Assembly (NCBI GenBank): GCA_003116995.1
Contig: BDSL01000005.1
Span: 1,934,001-1,998,000, forward strand
Reading direction: 5' to 3'
DNA from: Yamagishiella unicocca
Lineage: Eukaryota > Chlorophyta > Chlorophyceae > Chlamydomonadales > Volvocaceae
Length of the DNA: 64,000 nucleotides
Positions 20,590-32,212 of the stretch are shown in pieces. The notes beneath the pieces were generated by a model. The model worked only from the letters and a program-made list of their open reading frames with translations, did no database searches and was not told where the DNA came from. Numbering within the stretch: the first letter of the stretch is position 1; the number at the start of each line of letters is the position of its first letter. The translations under genes and the position numbers were made by a program.

Positions 20590-21450
20590 TTTGTGTATTC
20601 CAACGTCCAAAACAGAACACTTCGGGACTATATCGCGCATAAACTGCGCATATCATGTATCTCTAAGTGCAAGTCATTGACGTGCTTACGGTGCCCTGAT
20701 AACCGGCGCAGCAACATTCGAAGGCTAAGCTTGAGAGCGCCTTCGCATCGGGCAGGCTGTTGGGTAATCCTGTAAACCTGGCTGTACCTAGCGTAGATAG
20801 CATGAGGTGTTACAAAATGTTAGGTCTAACTTACAATCCCGATGGCCCACGCTGCCTATCGTGTTAATACATGCAGTAGAAATAGCCTGGTGCGCTAGTT
20901 GCTGCATCGGCCTTGCGCCCAAGCCACGGCCATGCTGGCAGTTGCAGCACCCTGGCAGATGCCGGTAGCCTACAGCAGAGAGGTGGGGCATGAGGGACCC
21001 AGCCCGTCCACGTGCCACTTCACGCAAAGTATCACATGGCTGAGGTTACTGCTTAGGGAGATGAAATGCAATCAGCTGGTCAACCCAAATTATAATGAGC
21101 TCCGGACGATTAAGGAGAGGTAAGGAGAGCCGTCGGGCATGCACATCACGGACGGCTGAGCGAACGCCCATGCCTTGTCGAGTCCCACCGTGTATAAAAA
21201 GAACCATTCGCGGCTGCGTTATGCGACGGGTGGCTTCCATCAACCACACGAGACACAGCCCGCCTGTTAGGAACCCACTGTATGTAGCAGTTACTACACG
21301 GACGCTCTGACACAGCTTTCCGGACAGCAACTGTGTTTGCTTCCAACGAACACGCTGTCATTCAGCGGCTTTCCGCGCGTGCATTACCTCCATTTATAGG
21401 GCGTGGAAGGATAGGGAAGGACTCCCGCAAAGTACATTGCGCTGCGGAAA
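20590..21450. repeat. Segment Y of unit 2, right edge of the repeat region
   Basis: Diverged partner of 7,205-8,090. Its right end (ACCTCCATTTATAGGGCGTGGAAGGATAGGG) is the last block shared with unit 0. Beyond it the sequence becomes GC-rich and gene-dense. Confidence 0.7.
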
Positions 21451-22663
21451 TGCGCCCACCGCCATCACCGCTAGATCCTGCCGTTGACGAAGAGCTGGGA
21501 CAGGTCGCTTCGCTAGCTCGCCGAGCCGCACCCGGAGGTTCCATGCGCTCTTCTGAGTGACCTCTTCCACCTATGGAACACAGTGAGACTCCCAGCAGCA
21601 GCGGCAGCGGCAACGGCCGCGGAGACTCCCAGCAGCAGCGGCAGCGGCAGCGGCCGCTTACCGGCTCCCACTCCCGCCACCCTTCTCCCCACCCCGCCCC
21701 TCTCCCGCCCCTCTTCACACCACACCACTTCGCCCCACCGCGCCCGCCCCTCTCCCTTCGCTCCTGCTCTGCTCGTCTCCCCTCAACTGGGCGGTTTTCA
21801 CCGCCTAAGAACTGCCTCAGCCACCTCCCCCTCGTCCCACAGATACATAGTGCCGTCAAGGCGCCGGGCCGGCAGGCGCGGGGGTGGGCCCCGGCTCGCG
21901 GGCTGAAGGGGTGTTCCCGGTGCTCAGCCCGGCGCCGCCAGCCGGACCCAGAAGCGTTGCGGAGGAGTCGAGTCGCTCGCCCACGTGAGATGCCTCGCTG
22001 CAAGTGGCGGTGACAGCGGCGGCGCCGAAGGCAGCAGTGAGAAGAGCGGCGGCGGTCGCCGTCGAGGCGGCGGCAGTGCGCGACGGTTGGGAGTTGTTGG
22101 CGACAGCGGTTGGTTGGCGGCGTGGGCGGCGGCGGGGGTAGATGCGCCCCGGGTGTTTTTATGTGTGGAAAGGGGCAGGGCAGGGCGAGGTGGGTTGGGG
22201 TGGGGCGGTGGTGCTTATCTGGGCATCTGGGTAACGGCATTGACGAGAGCGGCGAGCGACGACGGAACCCAGGTGGGTGGGCACTGGGGCCGAACCCAAG
22301 GCAGCGGAGGCGCCGCTAGCCGAGGCGCTGAAGTCAGTGGAGTGGCCGTTGGTACAGGGTATGGCACAGGTATGGAGGTTGGGAGGGGGAGCGCGAGTGG
22401 TCTGGCCGCGTCGATGCCCGCTGCCCGACAGCAGTGGCCGGCTCCCGGCTATCTCACCCGGGAGCGCCGCGACGTGTCAACGGCCCATACCCTGCCACCG
22501 CCGGCAAAGGCCACACATCAAGATGTCCCCCTTCTGAACGACGTATCCCTCCACCCGCCTGGCTGGCCCCAGCAAGCATCACGCCGCTGTCGCCGTTCCC
22601 GACCCGACCTGCACCATGACTAACACCCTGCGCACATGCGCCCATGCCCGGTCCGCACGCCGC
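21451..22663. other. 3' flank of SWEET; Ser/Pro- and Gly-rich frames, no gene assigned
   Basis: Very GC-rich DNA with overlapping long frames on both strands (for example minus 21,362-22,240 and plus 21,985-22,623). Long frames are expected by chance at this GC content, and none has a domain or clear splice structure. A direct repeat of about 35 bp, AGACTCCCAGCAGCAGCGGC, occurs twice at 21,587-21,650. Part of this stretch is probably the SWEET 3' UTR. Confidence 0.35.
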
Positions 22664-25574
22664 CTACCGGTCGTGCGACTTTGCGAAGGCCAACTCCTCA
22701 TCCGCCCCGGTCCCTATGGCGCCGCCCTGGGCACCCTCTCCCAAAGACCGCGCGCCGTACACCAGCCGCAGCAGCAGCTGGACTGTCCCGATGACGGCGC
22801 CGAACAGGTTTGGCAGCCACAAGTTGATGTCCTGCAGCGCACAGCAACAGTTAACAGCAGCGCACAGCAACAGCAACAGTTAACAGCAGCGCACAGCAAT
22901 AATTAACAGCAGCGCACAGCAACAGTTAACAGCAACGCACACCAACAGGAACAGTTAACAGCAGCAGCGCACAGCAATAATTAACAGCAGCGCACAGCAA
23001 CAGTTAACAGCAACGCACACCAACAGGAACAGTTAACAGCAGCAGCAGCAGCTGCAGCAGCAGAGGCGTTGACACCGGCGTCCATCTAGCAGCCGTCGCG
23101 GCGGGCATGCGGGCTAGCGGCACTGCTCCCGCATTCTTGAAGCGCCAATACTGGCTTGTCTGCCGCCCAACAAACGCCGCTGCTCCTCCTGCCCGCCCAC
23201 CAACACGGGGCCCCCACCCGGTGGTGAGGCGGGCCAACTCGCTTCCCGGAAAACACGCAACCATTCCCAGCCAAGCGACTGACGAGACTACCCTGATCGC
23301 TGCCATGGCCAGCCTAGGTGCTCTCTGCACCAGTCCAAGGGGACCTCCTTCCCTCCCTCCTGCCAGCACCTGCTCTAGCCTACCACCGTAGCACCGACAC
23401 ACGCCGCTACACGCCTACACCGCCACCTACCCGCCACACGCCGCCACCTACCCGCCGCCCGGCCCCTGCATCTTTCCTGGCCGATCTCACGTGTCGGTGC
23501 CGACCCACGGGTCTCCTCCCATACCACCCACCCAAACACAAACAGGTTTGGGTGACGTGCGACAACCGCACGCACGCACACGCCTAGCCCAGGCGCCGCA
23601 CCTGGACCGCCAGCCCGTAGACGGTCCACATGGAGCCGTTGGCGATGGCTGTCACCGCCAGCGGCGGGTAGATGGACACGGCGTTGCGGCTCCTGACTAT
23701 GGACACCATGGTGCTCAGGGGCACCACGTAGTACATCATGAGGATCACAACGGCGCTGGTGCCCCTGGAGCCGGGGGGGAGGGGAGGGAAAACCCGGGGA
23801 GGAGGGGAGGGAAAACCCGGGGAGGAGGGGAAGGAAAACCCGGGGAGGGGGGGTTAGGAAAACCCGGGGAGGAGGGGAAGGAGAACCCAGGGAGGGGGGG
23901 GGAGGAAAACCCGGGGAGGAGGGGAAGGAAAACCCGGGGAGGAGGGGAAGGAAAACCGGGGGAGGAGGGGAGGGCGGCGGGGGTGGTGTGATGTAGGGGG
24001 CATGCGGCGATGGGGAAGCAGGGCCCGTTGGGCTGGCAGGGGAGCAGGAGGGTTAAATGGGATCAGGGATTACTGCCCCAAAGGTAGGACCCCAGGGTCA
24101 TGCCTCTGACGGCCCTCACCCTCGCCTCGCGCCCTCTCCGCTACTTGCTACTCTCCGCGCTGCGGAGTACAACCTCACAGGAGCCCTCGCCCCGCCAGCG
24201 GTGCCGCACCTCCACTGGCCATAATGTGACGAATCTGTCGGCTTCTGGCCGTCACTGTTCCACCCACCCAGCATGCGAGTAAGACGCAGGTCGGGGATAC
24301 CGTCCGCCCATGTCGCCCCGGATAGCTCCGAAACCCGAGCCCATGGATCCCCGGCAGCACTCACCACAGCGTTTGCGACGCCTTCTTGGACAGCCCGAAG
24401 CACGCTATAAGGCCCAGCATGATGTAGTACGCTGAGGCTACCACGAACAAGGCTGTGATGCGGTCCTGGACCTGTGCGGGACAGCATCCGCCACAGAGGG
24501 GGTTTTGCTGCTGCACTTTCACCGTCGGAACTCGGAAACCTTCCGAAAACCCGAAAACTGCATTCGTGCCGCGCCCGGGTGCATAGGTGCGCTGCCAAAG
24601 TCATATCGCATCAGTCATGCGGCGATGGGGCCATCAGACGGTCAGGATGTGGACAGGACGAGGCGGACGAGTGGGACGAGTGGCGTGCCTCCCTGCCGCC
24701 CAAAACACACTTTGCGCAACGACCGCCGCCGCCCGCCGCCGCCTGCCGGCGCCCGCCGCCTCCCACCATCCGCCGACGCCTGGTTCCAGTCAGCGACACC
24801 GCACACAAGGATGCCTCCCAAATGGGTGCCTCCCACATGAATGCCTCCCACATGAATGCCTCCCGAACGCAGCACTGCTGTTATCGCTACCCGATTGCTT
24901 CATGACACCGAGGGGGTGCAATGCAGCTGGCTGCGGCCGGAGGTTCATGGGTTCCCCCAGCCGTCCAGCCTACCACCTGCCGCCAATGCAGCTGTCACAG
25001 CTGTCGGATCCAATCCTATGTAACTTCCTTGGATCCCTCCCCCTGTCCGGGTCTTCCTCGAAATCCCCCTGTCCGTTCTCGCCACCCTCCTGGGTTTCCT
25101 CGCCACCCCCCTGCCCGTTGCTGCCCTGCTGCCCGAGGGCACTCGGGCCCTTCTCCATGCCTCCAGCTTTGCAGTCCTCCTGCACGCCGCCCAGTCCCTC
25201 GCTTGCGCGCACCTTTCTTGACGCACACGTGAATGCTGTTAACGTGAAGAACATGCCCGCAAGAAATCCGACGATGTTGGCTGGGAAAACGTACGGGTTG
25301 GAGACGGCGTAGCCGTACGCGACCCACCCCGCGGTGTTCACGCAAGTCATTGGGTAGGGAAATGGATTGACGTCCTGCGATTGATTGGGGGCCAGCGATG
25401 TAGGTTTGCCATGCGGTTGCGCTTGGTGTAGACGGTGACCCCGGCGACGGGCCGCCTCACCCCTAGCTTGCCCGACTTGCGCAGGCGTAGCACTTGTGGA
25501 AGTGGAGATAGCAGCATAGCGGTCGCCAGCAGGTTGCCGAACACCGGCACGACGGTCTCTGTAAACACGCCCAT
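22664..25574 (-). CDS. SWEET: SWEET-family sugar transporter (MtN3/saliva), 237 aa
   Basis: Five exons join with exact phase agreement: 25574-25461, 25374-25213, 24471-24365, 23764-23602, 22831-22664. SWEETs are seven-helix uniporters moving sugars down gradients across plasma or internal membranes. The first MtN3 repeat covers residues 1-92 (GNLLATAMLLSPLPQVLRL, then NTAGWVAYGYAV with the conserved Asn/Trp). The second runs from about residue 130 (VVPLSTMVSIVRSRNAVSI, ANGSMWTVYGL, PNLFGAVIGTVQLLL). A linker helix, ITALFVVASAYYIMLGLI, lies between them. The length suits the family, with a short cytosolic tail (DEELAFAKSHDR). The start is the only ATG before the first helix. Transported sugar and membrane cannot be told from sequence. 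It is head-to-head with EMC7 over 382 bp. Confidence 0.93.
22841..23060. repeat. CAGCA/GTTAACAGCAGC microsatellite-like array in SWEET intron 4
   Basis: Repeated blocks of CAGCGCACAGCAACAGTTAA, including a near-exact duplication of about 70 bp (22,909-22,975 and 22,983-23,049), lie immediately upstream of the last exon's acceptor on the minus strand. Confidence 0.8.
23775..23965. repeat. Minisatellite of the GAGGAAAACCCGGGGAG type in SWEET intron 3
   Basis: Eight or nine imperfect copies of a 21-26-bp unit, GAGGGGAAGGAAAACCCGGG, fill the intron next to the exon 4 acceptor. The core GGAAAACCCG is the same short motif that is scattered singly in other introns and UTRs of the right half of the window. 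Confidence 0.85.
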
Positions 25575-25956
25575 GATGCCCTGATGCGTGGGTCGCACTC
25601 ACGATCACCTAGGCAGCTCCAACACTGCTATTTTAAGCCGGTCGTATTGAAGTGGTGCAATTACGGCAAATTTAGGTGCGACCTCAGTTAGGTGGTACAC
25701 TGAGATGGGGAAATGCCGTTGCCATTCTGATCACAAGGTAAATATGGTTGCGCTGCGGTGTATTTAGAAAAATAGAGATAGAAATTGAAGGAATACACAA
25801 AACATCTGAGCATACGCTCATCTGTCATTACAGCTGCCTACCTTTGCCGTCTTAAGACCTCATTTATCATAACTCCACAGCTGGATATGAAAGTTTAACA
25901 ATTACTTCTTCCCATTTTTAACTTCAAAGTAGCGCTAGGGCGCAGACAGGACCACA
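25575..25956. promoter_or_regulatory. Shared divergent promoter of SWEET and EMC7
   Basis: Only 382 bp separate the two start codons. The interval is AT-richer than the surroundings (for example 25,740-25,930) and has no coding signal. It must contain both 5' UTRs and both promoters; no individual element could be identified with confidence. Confidence 0.6.
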
Positions 25957-28059
25957 ATGGAGCTCGCTGTCTTTATTTTCCTTGCGCTTTTAGGGTGCGT
26001 AGCCCCGTCAAATTTCGTATCATTTTACTGTGATGCGTATGGCTCTTATGGGGCCTTGGCGCCTTCTTTTGCGTCGGACTGACTCTTTCTCGCCGTCGGC
26101 GACCGCAGGCTGGCGTTTGCTGACCAATCGGCTGTAATCAAAGGGAGACTTATCGTACCGTGTACGTTCACCACGCGCAGCTGCGTCCATGCTTCGGTGG
26201 GCCGGCCTAACCTTCCGCCGGATGGCTACCCGTCCTGCAGACTCAACGAACCATTCCAGTACAACCCTGTTCCTGCACACAGCTCTCGGAGAGCAGATCA
26301 GGACCTTTGTCGACAGCGACGGTTCGTTTGCTTTCCTCGGCGTGCCCCCAGGAGTGCACCTGCTGCAGCCCTTCCATGCCCACCTCATCTTCCCAGAGGT
26401 AGGAGGCGCAGCACCCCGAGGGTCCATCCAGCGGCGCGGAGGCGTGCAGGGGCAGCCGGGCCCCCATGTCCCGTGTTGGTGTCTCCCCGCCCCGGCCGGG
26501 TCTTCTCGCCACCCCCCGCTGGGGTGGAGATACGGGTATCGTGGCACACCATTGTGGCTCATGCTTCAGGTTCAGGGTCACCAGTGCGCCAGGGTCAGAG
26601 CCCAGCAGTAGGCGGATGCCACTGACACCGCACGCACTGCCTCTTAAGAGTGACCCCACTCCCGGGCAGAGTGCTTTACGTCATAACCACGAGGGCGCTT
26701 GCCCTCCGCCCCCGCGCGCACGAAACACACGGCACGGTTTCCTAGTGCGCGGCTCAACCCCCCTCCCCTGGAGTGTATCACGATTTGCGGCACCAATGAC
26801 GGAGGGAAGCGTCATAGGAGCGCGCCAGCTCCAGCTCCCACACCAGCAGCCTTTGGCCGGGAGGCAGAGCAGCAGGGGCCGCCTGCAAGAAGGGGGCCGC
26901 CAATGCGCGTGGGCGTTAGCTGCTGACGTCAGCTCCTGCGCTGCTGACGTCAGTCCCGGACCGGGAAGCCGGGAATGGCGACCCCAGGGAGCCCGGGGTT
27001 ATCCTCGCAGGATACCTCTACGCCTTGACCAAATGTGTTGTGCAGAGAAAGCGTAGTGACATCCCCCACTGCGGTACTCCGGCCGCGACCGAGCATTCCC
27101 TGGAGCAACCGCCTGCAACCACTCCCATACATCGTGTCCAACGGTCTCCTCGCGCCCCCCCTCCAACCCCCTCCAACCCCTGAACAGCTCCGTCTGGAGG
27201 TGAGCCGTAAGGGCACACTGGTGCGCTCCTCGCTCAGCCACAATCGCAACCTGGTGGGTGGTGGCTCCAGGGTGGGGGGGCCATAACATAGCGTCCAGGG
27301 GTCCAGGGAGCTGCAGGGAGGTGGCAAGGCCAGCAGCGGTTGCAAAAGTGGGCCTGCTGACAGAGAGGTGACTGTGGTAGTGGTTGCGGCGAAGTAGTGG
27401 AGAGGAAACCCGGCGGCGGCGGCGGCGGAAGGGGGGGCGGCAGCTGTGAGGGTGCGGCGGCGGGGACCTGGGTCGAGGGAGGGTCTTCCTGGCTCACAGC
27501 TGGGCTCTTCAGCGGAGGACAGCGGAGCAGTAAGCCTCTGAGGCGCATGCGACCCGAGGGTCGGTGTACACCAGGGGGCGGGCACCGGGGGGCACGGGAG
27601 GCCGTCGTGGCTGGGGTGCAGTGAAACGAATCGGCCGTGTGTCCCGGGGATGGAGCGGAGCCAGCAGCCGACCAAACCCACCAACCTTACCTCCGGCATT
27701 GCGCATGCATCATGCATGCATCACCGCATGCATCACCTCATCGCCCCCGCTTCCCCCTTGGGGCTGGGGGACGTGCGCAGGTGATGCAGAGCCCGCTCAT
27801 CATCCGGCCCGCCGCGGAGGCCCAGTACTTTGAGAAGCGCAAGCCCTTCGACATCTGGAGCTTCGTGAAGAGCCCGTACGGCCTGATGATCATTGTGTCC
27901 ATCGCCGCCATAGTGGTCTTCCCGCGCATGAAGATGGACCCGGAGGACTACAAGGAGCTGCAGGAGCAGATGCGCACGCCGGCGGACGGGGCCGGCGGAG
28001 GCAACCAGGCGGCGCTGGCGGGACAGCGGCAGCAGAACCCTCGGCTGCGGGACAAGTAG
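25957..28059 (+). CDS. EMC7: ER membrane protein complex subunit 7, 197 aa
   Basis: Exons 25957-25994, 26109-26161, 26241-26398, 27188-27253 and 27781-28059 join in phase. EMC7 is a subunit of the EMC insertase that places tail-anchored and some polytopic proteins in the ER membrane. Residues 1-13 are a signal peptide (MELAVFIFLALLG). Next is a lumenal beta-sandwich resembling the carbohydrate-binding-like fold (IKGRLIVP, FVDSDGSFAFLGVPPGVHLL, RLEVSRKGTLVRSSL). The family's conserved block YFEKRKPFDIWSFVKSP precedes the membrane helix GLMIIVSIAAIVVF and an acidic/Gln-rich cytosolic tail (MDPEDYKELQEQMR). Length is close to plant EMC7. The third exon was chosen because it alone bridges the two frames (codon TAC split at 26,161/26,241). 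A TGTAA at 29,053 is the nearest downstream poly(A) candidate. Confidence 0.9.
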
Positions 28060-29197
28060 CGGCCTGGAGGGCCTTCTCCTCCTGCTCCAGTCGCCGGTGC
28101 TGAGGGCTCAAGAGGTGAGCCACCTGCCGGGTCAAGGCCCACTTAGATGGTTGGGAGACAGTCGTCGAGCTCATTTTCTCTAATCTAGCAAGACGTAAGC
28201 CGCCTTTCGACCAGGCCTGGATCGGTCGCCACCCATCCCCCAAGCGGCGCCGGTAGGCCACACTGGAGGCCATCGGATGTGGACGCCTTTGTTGAAATGG
28301 TGGGGGAGCGGCGGGTGCTCGGATGGTCGGAAGGATGATGGGGATTGCGGGAGCTGGCGGGATTGTGTTGGAAGCAAGAGGTTTGGGACATTGGGATGAT
28401 TGAGGTGTGAGGTCTGGGCAGTGGGGGAGGATGGGGCGTTTCAGCGTAGTGCCTGTCGCCCGGGGTCGCTGCCAGACGCGCTGGGTCGCGTCTGAAGGCG
28501 ACGGCAGCCGCAGTCTTGGGCTCTTCCTGTCCTGACGCGAGAATGGATCTTGTCGTGAGAATGGATCCTGTCGTGGGAATGGATCCTGTCGTGGCGTGAC
28601 GGGGTATGCCTGCCTTGGACGGGCAGCTGCGTAGGTTGTGCGCGGTGGCGGTGGAGCGGGGGGAGGCAACGTAGAGGTGCGTTGCGTCGCCAGTGACGGC
28701 CGCGTCCACCAAGCCCTCCTGCTGCGATGGGGCTGTTGTGCCTTGCTTGGTAGGTGGGGCCCTCACTAGGCTGGCACCGGTACAGAGGTGAGGCGCGAGG
28801 AGCGGACTGGGGCATTGTTTCGCGGGGCATGGAGGTGCTTGAAGAGACATCACCGTTCCTGGCAAGCAGAGGAGAGGTGGTGGGGGGTCGAGGAAGACCC
28901 GTGGATGCGGGCGTGTCTGGCACCGGAGCTGTGTTGCGACTTGTAGTGGGACATCCCGAGCCAGCGCCTTCCCTCGAGGAACAGCTGGCTGGCTGCGCCG
29001 CCCGTTCCCTTGAGGAGCCCGGCCGTTGTGCCGCAGCACTGCAACTGCAGCCTGTAATGTACGGCCCGTACTGGACCAACACCGCGGGCCTGGCTCACAC
29101 CGTATTTGAATTGGCAATTTCCCTTGTCATAAATAATGCACGCCCTCATAAATAACGCACGCCCTCAAGGCTCACAGCCGACGCAACGGAAACGCCC
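28060..29197. other. EMC7 3' UTR and converging 3' flank; 18-bp repeats
   Basis: No gene assigned. Three imperfect copies of an 18-bp unit (GAGAATGGATCCTGTCGT) occur at 28,548-28,601. A minus frame of 310 codons (29,117-28,185) is Pro/Ser/His-rich, has no domain or introns and is probably chance in GC-rich DNA. The scattered GAGGAAGACCCGTGG motif is present at 28,890. Confidence 0.4.
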
Positions 29198-31331
29198 TCA
29201 CAAGTCCTCCCCTCCAGCTCCCCCGTCCTTGCGCTGCTGCCCCTTGCTCTGCTTGCTGCCTCCCTTCTTCTTTTTCGCCTTGCCCTTCCCAGCTGGCACC
29301 CCGCCGCCGCCAGCGGCCGCCGCGTGCTCCGCAGTGGTGGAGGAGGTGGAGGCGGCGGCCTGCTGCCCCCTGAGATGTTCGAACAGCGGCTCGGGCGCGT
29401 CGTCGCCCATCGTGGCCTTCCAGAGCGTGCTGTATGGCACTGTGGCATCAGGCCGCCCGTGCAGCCCCTGTCGCGACATGACGTCGTACACCGCCGGCAG
29501 CAGGAACACCGCGTCCTTGAGCTGCGGATGCGGTGGTGGTGGGGGGGGGGAGGGTGCAAAAAAGAGGGTGCAAAAAAGAACCGTGGGCGGGAGGTTGCGA
29601 GGAAGACCCGTGGATGCGAGAAAAGAAACCGTGGGGGAAAGGGGGCAGCGCAGGGCCACTCGACACAGCAGCGTGAGCTGCTGATACAGAGACCGAGCGT
29701 CAGGAGGGCAGGACGGGCGGGCGTCTATGGGCAGTGGCCGGGTTAGGTGCGTTGATCCCGAACGTTGATCCTGAACGATGATCCTGAACGGCGACCGTTG
29801 AAGGGAGGGCGCAGGCATCCAACGCGGCCTGCTTTCGGCGGAGGATGACGTGCCAGAAAGGCGGCGCTGCAGGGGCACTTGCTCGCCGCGCCCGCGCCTG
29901 CTGGCTGGTCAGCAGCAACAACAGCAACAGCAGGTCCACCACCACCGCTGGGCGGTAGCGCTGCGCTTGAACGCCGTGCTCCCCTCGGTCCAGCAGCACT
30001 TCTGGTACAACTTGGTTGTCCCCCTCTTTCCCAGCTCCCTTCGACCCGGCCGCGACGCAGTGACGACCCCTCCTCCCCCCACAGCCCGAGTCCCACCCTC
30101 TCCCGGTCGCCCCGCTCCGCACCTCATCCCACTCGTCTCGGCTCTGGATGCTTATGACGTGGGTCGCGCCCGCGGTGGCCTTGTTGTGGGACATGCCCTC
30201 TTCCAGAAAGATCTCGTTGAGCTTGTCAGCCAGTCGGGCGGTGGAGTCCTGGCATCGAGTGGAGTTAGTTGGGCCCTCAAGACCGTACCACAACCGCAGC
30301 CACAATCACAACCATTCGCCGCGCGCCATTTCCGTCCCTCTTTCCCCTTTGAATTGTATACACGCTCACTCAGGACCCCCCATTCGCAGCACTTCACTTT
30401 CGCCATCTTCGACACGTGCACCCCTTCCATGATGACGTGGCAACTGGCAGGTCGCGCAGCACACACCGACGATTGCGGTCTTGTTTCGCAAATACGGAAA
30501 AACAGGCGCACCCCCCCTCCAACCCACCCTGGTGCGCCGGCGGTCGGGTTTGAGCCGAGCCTGGAAGAACCTGTGGGAATTACGGTAACCGGCACCGAAA
30601 CCATCACGTAGGTTGTTACCGTTGCTGCCAGACAACCCCCCACGCGATGCATGCGGGTGCGATGTAGGGGTCAGGGGCGGCGGCAGGGGTCCCGAACAGG
30701 GCCGGAACGGTCTCCGTGCTGTCGCGCCGTCTCCACCCTCTCACACCGCGCACCTGACCGTGGTGGCCACCAGCCGCTGCCCGGTCGCCGGATCGACACT
30801 CTGACCGGGCGAGAAAAGGAGGGGGGCCGAGGGAAGGAGGGGGGCCGAGGGAAGAAGGGGGGCCGAGGGAAGAAGGGGGGCCGAGGGAAGGAGAGGGGGC
30901 GGGGCGGCGTGAGACGCAGGCCGAGTTAAGCCGTGGTGGTGGCCACGAGCGGCGAGCAGGACACGGGCGCTGCCCAGTTCGTGCTGTGCATGCTGTGCAA
31001 GGGCCTTGCGCCGCACGCCGAGCACCCACCCGGTCACAAGAGGGGCTCTCGCGGCGTGACCGTATATGTAACGTCTAGGGTAGGCGAGGTGCGAAATGGC
31101 GTCCGAGTATGAGGCGCTGGCGTCCGCCCGCTAAGCCTGACCACCCAGCGCCGCGGCGCCCTCCCGTCCCCTTACCTCCTTGGGCTGCGACTTGGGAGCA
31201 GAGTCCTTCCAGAAGTCGTCCTCGCTATCGTCGTAATCGCCGTAGGCGCTGGAGGGGTTCGGTAGCTGTGTCAGGGCGCAAGCCAGTACAAGCAACACGG
31301 TCCCCGACAAGACTGCGAGTCGAGGCTGCAT
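29198..31331 (-). CDS. Unidentified ER-targeted protein with Lys-rich tail ending in EDL
   Basis: Exons supported by phase: 31331-31176 (signal peptide, RLAVLSGTVLLVLACALT, then an acidic DYDDSEDDFW stretch), 30800-30754, 30443-30398, 30248-30123 (LADKLNEIFLEEG ... ISIQSRDEWDE) and a last exon 29522-29198. The last exon reads KDAVFLLPAVYDVMSRQGL, then a long Ala/Gly/Lys-rich tail (KGKAKKKKGGSKQSKG) ending GGEDL. One or more exons between 30,122 and 29,523 are unsettled; 30,003-29,935 reads LYQKCCWTEGSTAF and is a candidate. A signal peptide plus a C-terminal acidic-Asp-Leu resembles a weak ER-retention signal, and the Lys-rich end recalls the LDL-receptor chaperone MESD. The core could not be matched to MESD with confidence. 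The last exon is the best-supported coding part. Confidence 0.5.
30815..30902. repeat. GGGGGCCGAGGGAAGAA tandem repeat in intron 1 of the ER-protein gene
   Basis: Five copies of an 18-bp G-rich unit (GGGGGGCCGAGGGAAGAA with small changes), ending just before the second exon's acceptor on the minus strand. Confidence 0.85.
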
Positions 31332-31730
31332 TCGGGCTTCCGGACAGTGCATGCTGCTTGGTTGTTGAGCCTGTGGCGTCCGCTGCGTCTGGGGCGAACA
31401 GGGTAGGGTGGAGGAGAGTTAAGCCGCTGGTGCTCGAACCTCAGTTGTTGCAGACGTCGACCAAATACATATTAAATGCATTTATTTAGAAACGAGTCTT
31501 TGGCGCAAATGGTTCGGTCGAGGTCTCGAGTCAACCTGGGCCCACATCCCATGCCGTATTCGAGCAAAAACTGCATGCCCGTAAACAGCCACACGCTACT
31601 GGGAAGTAGGTAGATTGCTGGTCACTTGGTGTAACGCGACCTGATCTTGTTACCGTTTTTAAACGCCGCTGGTGCGGCGCAACCACTCCTCCACCATAAG
31701 GACTGCCCCATTTTGCCTGACGTGCCGTTA
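31332..31730. promoter_or_regulatory. Divergent promoter between the ER-protein gene and the CX9C gene
   Basis: There are 399 bp between the two start codons, AT-richer around 31,450-31,700. It should hold both 5' UTRs. No specific element recognised. Confidence 0.5.
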
Positions 31731-32212
31731 ATGTCCTGTCCTCAAATATTTCGAGCGCTTTCCGAGTGCCAGCGCCGTCACCCTCGTGATCACGAAGTGG
31801 GTAGCCGCCCACTGATCGCGAGCGAGGACCAGAAGCACACCCACTGCTGACGGCAAAATTGCTTCCTCATAGTTCGTCTGCCAGCATCTTACCAGCAAGG
31901 CGGGCTGGTGCTTATTCACTGGCATTTGCCCGAAAGAAGGTACGATTCTCTCCTGCGGTTGAATGCAACACAAGCAACAGCCCAGGTTTTGGCCGTGCAG
32001 TGACTGACCTGGAGGACTGCGTGGGAACAACCAACGCCACGCGGATCGGGGTGTACGTGCCCGCGCGGTGCGAGGCTAGAGCGGAGCTGTTGGCGGCCTG
32101 CATTGAGGGGCATCAGGCCGCAGCAGGGCGGAGGACGGACGAGTGCCCCAGCAAGGGCCGCAAGCCACCTCAGCAGCAACAGGAGCAGACTCCGGCGGAG
32201 GGCCAGGCCTGA
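31731..32212 (+). CDS. CX9C-motif (CHCH-type) small protein, 105 aa
   Basis: Exons 31731-31796, 31900-31939 and 32001-32212 agree in phase. Exon 1 starts MSCPQIFRALSEC, a perfect Cys-x9-Cys. The last exon contains RCEARAELLAAC, a second Cys-x9-Cys. Between them lie WCLFTGICPKEV and LEDCVG, adding three more cysteines. CX9C proteins are typically imported into the mitochondrial intermembrane space by Mia40/Erv1-driven disulphide formation and act in respiratory-complex assembly or membrane organisation; which member this is cannot be said. There is no presequence, as expected for this import route. The C-terminal 25 residues are Gln/Pro-rich and look disordered. The 40-nt middle exon was chosen because it is the only one that preserves the frame. 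A TGTAA at 32,349 fits as poly(A) signal, just before the next gene. Confidence 0.7.

Noticed and set aside
21362..22623. Long overlapping frames on both strands beside SWEET
   Set aside because: Low-complexity Ser/Pro/Arg or Gly content, no splice logic and no conserved motif.
28185..29117. 310-codon minus-strand open frame downstream of EMC7
   Set aside because: Pro/Ser/His-rich, without introns or motif in an intron-rich genome, and overlapped by other long frames; better explained as 3' UTR DNA.
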